Below, piece after piece: positions 15,692 through 23,264 of a stretch of 35,493 bases of DNA (positions are counted from its first letter, which is position 1; every line of letters begins with the position of its first letter). Both the position numbers and the translations under genes were made by a program. The notes under the pieces are model-generated. The model was not told the DNA's origin, ran no database searches, and saw only the letters and a list, made by a program, of their open reading frames with translations. The stretch is from RGIG3009 sp964389495. Its GTDB lineage: Bacteria; Bacillota; Clostridia; Oscillospirales; Acutalibacteraceae. The stretch is taken from positions 1 through 35,493 of the forward strand of contig CAYMDU010000006.1 of assembly GCA_964389495.1 (NCBI GenBank), given 5' to 3'.

Positions 15692-16630
15692 TTATAAAGT
15701 CCGGTTGTGAAAAGCATCGGCAAACCAAACAGACGGCAACACAAATTCTTTGTTGTTGAGNNNNNNNNNNAATTTCAAGCGGTAGGAACACAGTGCCTGC
15801 TTGTTAAAGCCGGTACCTTTGTTAAGAGCGTTGGTACCGTATTTTCCGTCGCCCAGTAAGGGATGACCGATGGAGGCCAAATGGGCGCGGATTTGATGAG
15901 TGCGGCCGGTAAGCAGTTCAATTTCCAGCAGCGACAGACCGTCGTGTTCTTCCAACACGCGATAGCGGGTGGCAATGGTGCGTGAACCGCGTTCCGGCTG
16001 CTTGGATACATACACACGGTTTTGTGCCTCATTTTTGGCTAAAAAGCCGTGCAATGTGTCTTCGGCTTTTTCCAAGTGCCCGTGTACCAAGCAAAGATAG
16101 TACTTTTCAATTTCGCGGCGGCGCAGTTTTTCGTTGAGAATGCGCAAGGCGACAGCCGTTTTGGCAGCTATCACAATGCCGCAGGTGTTGCGGTCGATGC
16201 GATTGACCAAAGCCGGCGCAAAACTGGCTTCGCGTTCCGGATGGTATTCACCTTTTTCGTACAGATAGCGTTGCACACGAAAAATGAGGGTGTCGCGGTA
16301 TTCGGTTTCATCGGGATGTACCAACAGCCCCACCGGTTTATTGAGTAACAGAATATGATTGTCTTCGTAAACAATATCCAGTTTGGTGCCGGCATACATA
16401 AACTCATATACGGGGTCTGTTTGCTCCAAAAATTCATCCGGTGCATACACGGTGAGAATGTCTCCTTCTTCCAACCGTTGGGAGATGAGACAACGCTTGC
16501 GGTTGACCTTGATGTCTTTTTGACGAATATACTTGTACATCATGGAAACCGGCAATTTCGGAAAAGCTTTGGTTAAAAACTTGTCAACCCGTTGACCGGC
16601 ATCGTTTTTGGTGATGATGAGTTGCTTCAT
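15692..16630 (-). CDS. RluA-family pseudouridine synthase with S4 domain (contains assembly gap)
   Basis: An enzyme of about 312 residues that converts uridine to pseudouridine, probably in 23S rRNA (RluC/RluD type). The N-terminal S4 RNA-binding domain (about 1-60: RVDKFLTKAFPKLP, KDIKVNRKR) precedes the catalytic domain (about 88-290). The catalytic Asp146 lies in LVNRIDRNTCGIV, where the usual HRLD motif reads NRID. LLTGRTHQIRAHLASIGHPLLGD is also diagnostic. Bases 15761-15770 are N, which removes three to four codons near the C-terminus. The frame is open on both sides, and the residues after the gap (NNKEFVLPSVWF) look like the family's C-terminus. The true missing length may differ from 10. 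The ATG at 16630 follows GGAGGG. Target site is not predictable. Confidence 0.9.
   Translation of the reverse strand: MKQLIITKNDAGQRVDKFLTKAFPKLPVSMMYKYIRQKDIKVNRKRCLISQRLEEGDILTVYAPDEFLEQTDPVYEFMYAGTKLDIVYEDNHILLLNKPVGLLVHPDETEYRDTLIFRVQRYLYEKGEYHPEREASFAPALVNRIDRNTCGIVIAAKTAVALRILNEKLRRREIEKYYLCLVHGHLEKAEDTLHGFLAKNEAQNRVYVSKQPERGSRTIATRYRVLEEHDGLSLLEIELLTGRTHQIRAHLASIGHPLLGDGKYGTNALNKGTGFNKQALCSYRLKXXXXLNNKEFVLPSVWFADAFHNRTL
15761..15770. other. Assembly gap (10 N)
   Basis: Ten undetermined bases inside the 3' part of the pseudouridine synthase gene. The fixed size of 10 suggests a placeholder, so the real length is unknown. Confidence 0.99.
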
Positions 16631-16644
16631 GATACCCTCCTGCG

Positions 16645-16681
16645 AAGAAAAAGAAAAGCGGGAGAGAACGTGCTCTCCCGC
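16645..16681 (-). terminator. Intercistronic intrinsic terminator or attenuator
   Basis: On the minus strand a perfect 9-bp stem (16673-16681 with 16658-16666, loop of 6) is followed by TTTTCTTTTTCTT. It lies directly after the FAD-dependent dehydrogenase gene. It ends so close to the RluA-family start that little room remains for a separate promoter. Confidence 0.8.
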
Positions 16682-16687
16682 GCGGTG

Positions 16688-18094
16688 TTACCCGTTGGTT
16701 TCCTGCTCAACAATTTTGCGGCCCATCAGTACGCCCATAACAGAGGCCATCATTAAGCCGCGAGTCCAGCCGCTGGAGTCGCCCAAGCAGTGCAATCCCT
16801 GCACATTGGTGTTTAAATCGGTGTCCATGCGCACACGGTTACTGTAAAATTTCAGTTCGGGGGAATATAGCAAGGTTTCATAGGCAGCAAAGCCGGGTAC
16901 AACATGGTCGACTGCTTGAATGAAATTGATAATGTTAATCATGGCGCGATAGGGCATGGCGGCAGTGATGTCGCCTGCCACAGCATCGGGAAGGGTGGGC
17001 TTTAAATTGGATTGCGACAGCTCTTTTTGCCACGTGCGCTTGCCGTCGAGAATATCACCGAAGCGTTGCACCAAAATGTGGCCGGCCCCAAGCATGTTGG
17101 TGAGTTCGCCCACTTTTTGTGCATAGGCAATGGGCTGGTTGAACGGTTCACTGAAATTGTGCGAACACAAAATGGCCAAGTTGGTGTTGTTGGATTTCAG
17201 TTCCTTGTAAGAATGGCCGTTCACCACTGCCAAATCGTCGTCGTAGTTTTCCTGGCTCACAAAGCCGCCGGGGTTTTGGCAAAAAGTGCGCACCTTGTTT
17301 TTGAAAGGTTGCGGATAGCCGATGAGTTTGGATTCATACAGCGTTTTGTTCACCTTTTCCATAACTTCGTTGCGAACTTCAACGCGCACGCCGATGTCCA
17401 CCGTGCCCGGTTGATGAGCAATGTTGTGCTCGGCACAGATTTTTTCCAGCCAATCTGCACCGCGCCGCCCGGTGGCGATCACCGTGTGCTTGGCGTGAAT
17501 ATCCATGTCCTGTTTGCCGTCGGTAACGGTGACACCCAAGCAGCTTTGCCCTTGCAACAGCAGGTTGGTACATTCGTAGCCAAACAGCATTTCCACGCCG
17601 TGTTCCTGCAAATATTGTTCAATGGACAGATAGATTCCCTGGGCTTTTTCGGTGCCCATGTGACGGATGGGGCAATCCACCAATTTCAGGCCGGCTTGAA
17701 TGGCACGCTTGCGAATTTCTTTCACTTCTTCGCTGTTACCAAGGCCTTCCACATGGGTGTCGGCGCCGAATTCCAAATAGATGCTGTCGGCGTAGTGGAT
17801 GGTTTCCTGAACTAAGTCTTCGCCTACCAGTGACGGGAGATCGCCGCCCACTTCGTAGCTGAGGGAAAGCTTGCCGTCGGAAAAGGCGCCCGCGCCGGAA
17901 AAGCCGGTGGTGATGTGGCAATAGGGTTTGCAACCGACACAATAGCCGGTTTTGGATTTCGGGCAACGGCGCTTTTCGATGGGTTGCCCTTTTTCAATCA
18001 ACGCAATGCGCTGATGGCTGCCGCGGCGCAGCATTTCCAGTGCAGTGAAGATACCGGCCGGGCCGGCTCCGACAATAACAACATCTTTTTCCAT
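16688..18094 (-). CDS. FAD-dependent dehydrogenase/oxidoreductase (COG2509-like)
   Basis: A 468-residue flavoprotein with the N-terminal FAD-binding motif VVIVGAGPAGIFTALEMLRRG (residues 5-25) and the C-terminal FAD signature LHCLGDSSGWTRGLMMASVMG. After the first Rossmann turn comes a cysteine-rich segment, RCPKSKTGYCVGCKPYC (Cys44, 51, 54, 58), then TTGFSGAGAFSDGKL. This layout is typical of the uncharacterised FAD-dependent dehydrogenases of COG2509, widespread in Firmicutes. The cysteines could bind a metal or cluster, but that is not shown. The ATG at 18094 follows AGGAGGT and the gene has its own near-consensus promoter. Substrate is unknown. Confidence 0.88.
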   Translation of the reverse strand: MEKDVVIVGAGPAGIFTALEMLRRGSHQRIALIEKGQPIEKRRCPKSKTGYCVGCKPYCHITTGFSGAGAFSDGKLSLSYEVGGDLPSLVGEDLVQETIHYADSIYLEFGADTHVEGLGNSEEVKEIRKRAIQAGLKLVDCPIRHMGTEKAQGIYLSIEQYLQEHGVEMLFGYECTNLLLQGQSCLGVTVTDGKQDMDIHAKHTVIATGRRGADWLEKICAEHNIAHQPGTVDIGVRVEVRNEVMEKVNKTLYESKLIGYPQPFKNKVRTFCQNPGGFVSQENYDDDLAVVNGHSYKELKSNNTNLAILCSHNFSEPFNQPIAYAQKVGELTNMLGAGHILVQRFGDILDGKRTWQKELSQSNLKPTLPDAVAGDITAAMPYRAMINIINFIQAVDHVVPGFAAYETLLYSPELKFYSNRVRMDTDLNTNVQGLHCLGDSSGWTRGLMMASVMGVLMGRKIVEQETNG

Positions 18095-18134
18095 GGGAGT
18101 ACCTCCTGGATTCTAATATCCTTACCAACACAAC

Positions 18135-18163
18135 AGTATACCGAAAATCGCTCTTTTTGTCAA
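18135..18163 (-). promoter_or_regulatory. Near-consensus sigma-A promoter of the FAD-dependent dehydrogenase gene
   Basis: On the minus strand TTGACA (18158-18163), a 17-base spacer and TATACT (18135-18140) end about 40 bases before the start codon. Confidence 0.88.
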
Positions 18164-18215
18164 CGGGTAACCGACGGATAATCCAAGCTTTTTCACCGAA
18201 CGCCAAAACTCTCCC

Positions 18216-18244
18216 TTGCGGAATGGCCGGCAGTGTGATATACT
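18216..18244 (+). promoter_or_regulatory. Candidate promoter of the DUF951-prfA run
   Basis: TTGCGG (18216-18221), a 17-base spacer and TATACT (18239-18244), 28 bases before the DUF951 start. The -35 is weak, the -10 good. It is divergent from the FAD gene promoter. Confidence 0.55.
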
Positions 18245-18272
18245 GAATGGGTACTGCAAAGGGGGCGGCAGC

Positions 18273-18476
18273 GTGGATATTCATGTGGGGGATGTGCTGG
18301 CAATGAAAAAGGCACATCCGTGTGGTGGAAATCGGTTTCGTGTGCTGCGCATCGGCATGGATTTTCGCCTTCGCTGTGAATCGTGTGGGCACGAGATGAT
18401 GATTTCCCGTGTTCGTGCCGAACGGGGGATCCGCTTTGTGGAAACCGCGAATGACCAACAAGGCAACAAAGAGTAG
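18273..18476 (+). CDS. DUF951 family small zinc-binding-like protein
   Basis: A 67-residue protein matching DUF951 (YyzM-like), a short domain common in Firmicutes. Characteristic elements are the opening DIHVGDVLAMKKAHPCGGN, then FRVLRIGMDFRLRC and CESCGHEMMISR. The Cys of HPCGGN and the CESC pair are possible metal ligands, and the beta-rich fold may bind nucleic acid, but no function is established. The GTG at 18273 is preceded by AAAGGGGGCGG and agrees with the family N-terminus. It lies 40 bases upstream of prfA and is probably co-transcribed with it. Confidence 0.88.
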   Translation: MDIHVGDVLAMKKAHPCGGNRFRVLRIGMDFRLRCESCGHEMMISRVRAERGIRFVETANDQQGNKE

Positions 18477-18516
18477 CGCTTCTGCCGAATTTTAACGAGG
18501 GAAGGAGAGGCACCTG

Positions 18517-19617
18517 GTGTTAGACCGTTTAAAAGAAGTAGAAAAGCGATACGAAGAAGTCATGGCCATGCTGTGTGATCCGCAAGTGGTGTCGCAGGCA
18601 GATCGCTATCGCGAATTGATGAAAGAAAGCAGCGAATTGCAACCATTGGTGGAAACCTACCGTGCCTATGCCCAAGCGCAATGCAGGGAAGCGGAAGCAC
18701 GGGAACTGGCAGAAGCCAGCGGTACCGATCGCGATATGCGTGAGCTGGCCGAAGAAGACATGGCAATCAATCACGCGGCAGCAGAAGATTATGCCGAAAG
18801 GCTGAAAGTGTTGCTGTTACCCAAAGATCCCAACGACGATCGCAATGTGATTTTGGAAATTCGTGCCGGTGCCGGTGGTGAAGAATCGGCTTTGTTTGCC
18901 GGCAGCCTGTTGCGTATGTACACCTTGTACGCGCAGTCACGTGGGTATCAACTGGATATTGTGAATGCCAATCCCACGGAATTGGGCGGATATAAAGAAA
19001 TCAGTTGCATGGTTATCGGGCAGGGGGCATACAGCCGTTTTAAATTTGAAAGTGGTGTGCATCGGGTACAGCGTGTTCCGGAAACCGAGGCCGGAGGTCG
19101 AATTCACACTTCCACGGCAACGGTGGCAGTATTGCCGGAGGCCGACGAAGTGGAACTGACAATCGCACCGACCGATCTGCAAATTGATACTTTCCGTTCC
19201 AGTGGAGCGGGCGGGCAACATATCAACAAAACAGAATCCGCCATTCGTATCACCCATTTGCCCACCGGCATGGTGGTGGAATGTCAAGACGAACGCAGCC
19301 AATACAAAAACAAAGAAAAAGCCATGCGCGTGTTGCGATCGCGCTTGTATGAACAAATGCAGGAGCAACAGCAATCGGCTATTGCTGCCGACCGCCGTGC
19401 CCAAGTGGGAACCGGCGATCGCAGCGAGCGTATCCGCACCTATAACTTTCCGCAAGGGCGGGTAACCGATCACCGTATCGGATTAACACTGTACAAGTTG
19501 GAAGCAGTTTTAAACGGTGCGTTAGATGAATTGATTGACGCCTTAATTACGGCGGAACGCACCGAAAAATTGCAAAGAGGGCAAGAACATGCAAACGAAG
19601 CATTTAACAGACAGTGA
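18517..19617 (+). CDS. prfA: Peptide chain release factor 1
   Basis: A 366-residue class I release factor that recognises UAA and UAG and triggers peptide release in the ribosomal A site. The GGQ motif (232-234, in SSGAGGQHINKTESAIR) is the catalytic loop whose Gln is normally methylated by PrmC. The stop-codon tripeptide is PET (188-190) within RVQRVPETEAGGRIHTS. This is the P-x-T form that marks RF1, whereas RF2 has SPF. Domain 1 is the helical N-terminal hairpin (1-105). It starts at GTG 18517 with GAAGGAGAGG upstream. The gene overlaps the tsaC gene by 29 bases. No prmC gene is adjacent, unlike many Firmicutes. Confidence 0.97.
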   Translation: MLDRLKEVEKRYEEVMAMLCDPQVVSQADRYRELMKESSELQPLVETYRAYAQAQCREAEARELAEASGTDRDMRELAEEDMAINHAAAEDYAERLKVLLLPKDPNDDRNVILEIRAGAGGEESALFAGSLLRMYTLYAQSRGYQLDIVNANPTELGGYKEISCMVIGQGAYSRFKFESGVHRVQRVPETEAGGRIHTSTATVAVLPEADEVELTIAPTDLQIDTFRSSGAGGQHINKTESAIRITHLPTGMVVECQDERSQYKNKEKAMRVLRSRLYEQMQEQQQSAIAADRRAQVGTGDRSERIRTYNFPQGRVTDHRIGLTLYKLEAVLNGALDELIDALITAERTEKLQRGQEHANEAFNRQ

Positions 19618-20608
19618 AGAGGATTTGGCTTTGGCGGCCTCTTTGCTGCGCCAAGGAGAATTGGTGGCAATTCCCACAGAAACCGTATATGGGCTGGCAG
19701 CCGATGCCCGTAACGGTGCGGCGGTGGCTTCCATTTTCAAAGCCAAAGGCCGGCCGGCCGACAATCCGCTGATTGTTCACATTGCCCGCATGGAGGATTT
19801 AGAGAAGCTGGTTCAGGAAATTCCGCCGGTGGCCAAAGCGCTGGCGGAGGCGTATTGGCCGGGACCGTTGACCATGATTTTTAAAAAAGCAAACGGTGTT
19901 CCCGATGAGGTAACGGCCGGTTTGCCCACCGTGGCGGTGCGCATGCCGTCTCATCCTATTGCACGCCGATTGATAACCCTGTCGGGATGCCCGCTGGCGG
20001 CGCCGTCGGCCAACCGTTCGGGTATTCCCAGTCCCACAGAGGCTCATCGCGTGGCCGAGGATATGGATGGCCGCATTGCCGCAATTGTTGATGGCGGCAG
20101 CTGTGCGGTCGGTGTGGAGTCAACGGTGATCACCGTGGCCGACAGCCGTGTGCGGCTGTTGCGCCCCGGCGCAATAACGGTAGCGATGTTGCAGGCGGTG
20201 GCAGGTACTGTGGAAGTGGACGACGCGGTCACGGCACCGTTGCAAGCCGGTGCAACAGCGGCTTCACCGGGAATGAAATACAAACACTATGCACCGGCGG
20301 CTCGTGTGGTATTGGTGCGCGGAACACCGGAAGCCTATCGCCATTATGTGAATTCTCATGCCGACAAAGGTGTGATGGCGCTGTGCTTCGACGGCGAAGA
20401 ATCGGGATTGGCCGTTCCGTTTTTAACATACGGGCATCGCGACGATTCGATGGCCCAGGCACAGAAACTCTTTGAAATGCTGCGGCAATTGGATGAACAG
20501 CATGCCACAGTGGCCTACACCGCCTGCCCGTCACCGGACGGAATCGGGCTGGCGGTGTACAACCGTTTGTTGCGTGCCGCGGGATTCGAGGTGATCACGC
20601 TTGAATAG
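19589..20608 (+). CDS. tsaC: Threonylcarbamoyl-AMP synthase (Sua5/YwlC type)
   Basis: A 339-residue enzyme that makes threonylcarbamoyl-AMP from threonine, bicarbonate and ATP, the first step of t6A modification at position 37 of ANN-decoding tRNAs. The YrdC-like catalytic domain (about 10-200) shows IPTETVYGLAADA, FKAKGRPADNPL, VAVRMPSHPIARRL and APSANRSGIPSPT. After a linker containing SPGMKYKHYAPAA comes the smaller Sua5 domain (about 235-335), so this is the long Sua5 type. The ATG at 19589 lies inside the prfA 3' end with AAAGAGGG upstream; it also overlaps coaE by 8 bases. Both overlaps suggest coupled translation. Confidence 0.95.
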   Translation: MQTKHLTDSEEDLALAASLLRQGELVAIPTETVYGLAADARNGAAVASIFKAKGRPADNPLIVHIARMEDLEKLVQEIPPVAKALAEAYWPGPLTMIFKKANGVPDEVTAGLPTVAVRMPSHPIARRLITLSGCPLAAPSANRSGIPSPTEAHRVAEDMDGRIAAIVDGGSCAVGVESTVITVADSRVRLLRPGAITVAMLQAVAGTVEVDDAVTAPLQAGATAASPGMKYKHYAPAARVVLVRGTPEAYRHYVNSHADKGVMALCFDGEESGLAVPFLTYGHRDDSMAQAQKLFEMLRQLDEQHATVAYTACPSPDGIGLAVYNRLLRAAGFEVITLE

Positions 20609-21203
20609 TACCTTCGTTTTGGGGCTAACCGGCCAAACCGGTTCGGGGAAGAGCACGGTTGCCCGCGAATTGGCAAAACGGGGCGCCTATGTTGTGAATG
20701 CCGACGAAATCGCGCGTCGAGTAACAGAACCGGGAACGCCGGCGTTGCAGGAATTGGTGCGGCAATTTTCAACAGCTATTCTTCATCCAAACGGCACACT
20801 TAATCGCGCCGCGTTGGCGGCCGCGGCGTTTGCTACGCCGGAGGCAACCGCCACGCTTAATGCGATTGTACATCCGGAAGTGATTCGCAGAATCACCGAC
20901 ACCTGCACGGCAGCGCGGGCCAACGGCGAAAGCCTGGTGGTGCTGGATGTACCGTTGCTGTTTCAAGTGGGGCTGGATTCGTTGTGCGACACCACGGTGG
21001 CCGTTGTAGCGCCCAAAGCGGTGCGTTGCCGGCGTATTTGCGAGCGCGACGGGTTGTCACCGAAGCAAGCAAACGATCGCATGCAGGCACAGCCTACGAC
21101 AGCGTACTACACCGAACGCGCCAATCGGATTGTTGTAAACGATGGGAGCGAGGAGCAACTGCAACAGGCGGTTGCGTCCCTTTACCGGGAGGTGACGGCG
21201 TGA
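20601..21203 (+). CDS. coaE: Dephospho-CoA kinase
   Basis: A 200-residue P-loop kinase that phosphorylates the 3'-OH of dephospho-CoA, the last step of coenzyme A synthesis. The P-loop LGLTGQTGSGKST (7-19) is followed by VVNADEIARRV, where the Asp is the usual catalytic base. Family blocks IVHPEVIRRI, VVLDVPLLFQVGLDSLCD and CERDGLSPKQANDRMQAQ also occur. The start is TTG at 20601, overlapping the tsaC stop; GAGGTGAT lies 5 bases upstream. The gene ends in GTGA, a 4-base overlap with the lytic transglycosylase start. Confidence 0.95.
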   Translation: MNSTFVLGLTGQTGSGKSTVARELAKRGAYVVNADEIARRVTEPGTPALQELVRQFSTAILHPNGTLNRAALAAAAFATPEATATLNAIVHPEVIRRITDTCTAARANGESLVVLDVPLLFQVGLDSLCDTTVAVVAPKAVRCRRICERDGLSPKQANDRMQAQPTTAYYTERANRIVVNDGSEEQLQQAVASLYREVTA

Positions 21204-21763
21204 CAAAAACAGTGCGCAGAGTGCTGGCATCGTTGGCTGTTTTGCTGGTTGTCGGATTGCTGTTTCGTGTGGCCTATCAAACCTATTTGCGTGTTGCCTA
21301 TCCGCGAAAATACGAAGAATTGGTAACAGCTTCGTCTGCTGCATGCGACTTGCCGCCTTCGCTTGTGTATGCGGTAATCCACACCGAAAGCCACTTTGAC
21401 CCCCAGGCTGTTTCCGCGGCCGGTGCCAAAGGACTGATGCAATTGATGGATAGCACCTTTGAGTGGGTGCAAACACGCATTCCCGGTGAAGACGAATCGG
21501 TGCAACGCGTGTTTGATCCGGAAGTGAATATTCGCAGCGGATGTGAAGTGCTGAAATTTGTTTTGGCACAATTTGAACACACGGAAACAGCCTTGGCTGC
21601 CTACAATGCCGGCAGCGGCAATGTGTCCGCCTGGTTGAAAAATACGGCGTATTCCGACGACGGAATCACCTTGAAGGTGGTGCCGGTGGAAGAAACGCGC
21701 CGTTATATAACACGGGTGTTAAAAGCCCAAAAAATGTATCAAACTATTTATGGGGAGGCATAA
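21200..21763 (+). CDS. Membrane-anchored lytic transglycosylase (SLT domain)
   Basis: A 187-residue protein with an N-terminal membrane anchor (about 8-24) and an extracellular goose-lysozyme/SLT-type domain (about 35-175). Such enzymes cleave peptidoglycan between MurNAc and GlcNAc, leaving 1,6-anhydroMurNAc. The catalytic Glu63 lies in AVIHTESHFDPQAVSAAGAKGLMQLM. The second family motif LAAYNAGSGNVSAWL is near residues 133-147. The GTG at 21200 overlaps the coaE stop by 4 bases and has GGGAGGTGA upstream. It matches the Slt70 C-terminal domain type found next to coaE in many Clostridia. The aminopeptidase gene begins 2 bases after its stop. Confidence 0.92.
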   Translation: MTKTVRRVLASLAVLLVVGLLFRVAYQTYLRVAYPRKYEELVTASSAACDLPPSLVYAVIHTESHFDPQAVSAAGAKGLMQLMDSTFEWVQTRIPGEDESVQRVFDPEVNIRSGCEVLKFVLAQFEHTETALAAYNAGSGNVSAWLKNTAYSDDGITLKVVPVEETRRYITRVLKAQKMYQTIYGEA

Positions 21764-21765
21764 TT

Positions 21766-23178
21766 ATGTCGGACAAAACAAAAGCAGAAGTATTGAGAGA
21801 AGAACTTAGCTACACGGCAAAACACGCATATCGGGTGATGAGTGAAGACGAAGTAGCAACCGCGTTTGCCTATTGTGAGGAATACAAAACATTCTTAAAT
21901 CGCGCTAAAACAGAGCGCGAGGCTGTAACAGAAGCGGTGCGTATGGCCGAAGAACGCGGCTTTGTTCCGTTTCAGCCATCGGCTTCGCTCAAAGCGGGAG
22001 ATCGGGTGTATCTGAACAACCGCGGGAAGTCGCTAATCTTGGCAGTGATCGGCGAAAAGCCGTTGGATGAGGGTGTGTCCATTGCGGCGGCGCACATCGA
22101 TTCGCCGCGGCTGGATTTAAAGCCCAATCCGTTATACGAAGACCGCGAATTGGCGTATTTGGATACGCGGTACTACGGCGGTATCAAAAAATATCAGTGG
22201 ACAGCGATCCCGTTGGCTTTGCACGGTGTTGTTGTGCGGCGTGACGGAACAACGGTAACGGTTTCCATTGGCGAAAATCCGGAAGATCCGGTTTTCTGCG
22301 TGACAGATTTGTTGCCGCATTTGGGTGCCAACCAAATGAAGAAACCTGCTTCCGAAGTGATCGACGGCGAAAACCTGAATGTATTGATCGGCTCGCGTCC
22401 GTTTGCCGATGATGAAGGAAGCGAATCGGTTAAATTGCAGATTTTGTCGTTGCTATCGGAAAAATACGGCATGGTGGAATCGGATTTCCTTTCGGCCGAG
22501 TTGGAAGTGGTGCCTGCGTTTGCAGCGCGCGATCTGGGATTGGACCGCAGCATGATCGGTTCCTACGGCCACGACGACCGCGTGTGCGCATATCCGGCAC
22601 TCACGGCGCTGTTTGCGTTGGATAAACCGGCCTACACGGCGGTAACAGTGCTGGCCGATAAAGAGGAAATCGGATCCGACGGTAACACCGGCATGGTGTC
22701 GGCATTCTTACCGTATTTCATCGAAGACCTGGCAGCAGCTTGCGGAAAAGAGGGACGCCATGTTCTCAGCCGTTCTCTTTGCCTGTCGGCCGATGTGAAT
22801 GTGGCTTTGGATCCTATTTATCCGGAAGTGATTGAGGCACACAACTGTGCCACACTGAATCGCGGAGTGGTGTTAACCAAATACACCGGTTCTCGCGGAA
22901 AAGGCGGATCCAGCGATGCGTCGGCGGAACTGATGGGCTTTTTCCGCCGCGTGATGGATAAAAACGAGGTGCTGTGGCAAGTGGGTGAATTGGGCCGCGT
23001 GGATATCGGCGGCGGCGGAACAGTTGCCAAATACATTGCCAATTTGAATGTAGATACAGTGGATTTGGGCGTGCCGGTTCTTTCCATGCATGCGCCGTTT
23101 GAAGTGGTGGCCAAACCGGATGTGTATATGGCACACAAGGCGTTCCTTGCCTTGTTGTCCCGCACAGAAACCCTGTAA
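21766..23178 (+). CDS. M18 family aminopeptidase
   Basis: A 470-residue cytosolic dinuclear zinc aminopeptidase, probably forming a dodecameric tetrahedron like other M18 enzymes and releasing N-terminal residues from peptides. Metal and catalytic residues are visible: His110 (AAAHIDSPRLDLKP), Asp in YGHDDRVCAYPAL (270-271), Glu300-Glu301 (ADKEEIGSDG), Asp343 (SADVNVALDP) and the late His in LSMHAPFEVV. An insertion domain spans about 115-250. The ATG at 21766 follows GGGGAGG. It is the last gene of the DUF951-to-M18 run and is closed by a strong terminator. Confidence 0.95.
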   Translation: MSDKTKAEVLREELSYTAKHAYRVMSEDEVATAFAYCEEYKTFLNRAKTEREAVTEAVRMAEERGFVPFQPSASLKAGDRVYLNNRGKSLILAVIGEKPLDEGVSIAAAHIDSPRLDLKPNPLYEDRELAYLDTRYYGGIKKYQWTAIPLALHGVVVRRDGTTVTVSIGENPEDPVFCVTDLLPHLGANQMKKPASEVIDGENLNVLIGSRPFADDEGSESVKLQILSLLSEKYGMVESDFLSAELEVVPAFAARDLGLDRSMIGSYGHDDRVCAYPALTALFALDKPAYTAVTVLADKEEIGSDGNTGMVSAFLPYFIEDLAAACGKEGRHVLSRSLCLSADVNVALDPIYPEVIEAHNCATLNRGVVLTKYTGSRGKGGSSDASAELMGFFRRVMDKNEVLWQVGELGRVDIGGGGTVAKYIANLNVDTVDLGVPVLSMHAPFEVVAKPDVYMAHKAFLALLSRTETL

Positions 23179-23191
23179 ATACAAGAGCGGA

Positions 23192-23219
23192 ACCAAACAA
23201 GCCTTGACCTCATAGGATA
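23192..23219 (+). promoter_or_regulatory. Candidate SigK-type promoter for dpaA
   Basis: AC (23192-23193), 17 bases, then CATAGGATA (23211-23219), which fits the mother-cell SigK -10 consensus CATAnnnTA. It lies 46 bases before dpaA. In Bacillus subtilis the dipicolinate operon is SigK-controlled. The -10 overlaps the left arm of the preceding terminator. Short motif, so this is inference. Confidence 0.4.
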
Positions 23220-23248
23220 GAACAACGCTATCCTATGGGGTCTTTTTT
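23206..23248 (+). terminator. Strong intrinsic terminator after the M18 gene
   Basis: A 15-bp stem (23206-23220 with 23228-23242, one G-T pair), a 7-base loop and six T (23243-23248). Confidence 0.93.
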
Positions 23249-23264
23249 GTGGAGGAGGAGTACA

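Noticed and set aside
17012..17815. 267-residue open frame antisense to the FAD dehydrogenase gene
   Set aside because: Rich in His, Phe and Val as expected from mirrored codons; no domain, no start signal, and the opposite strand is well conserved.
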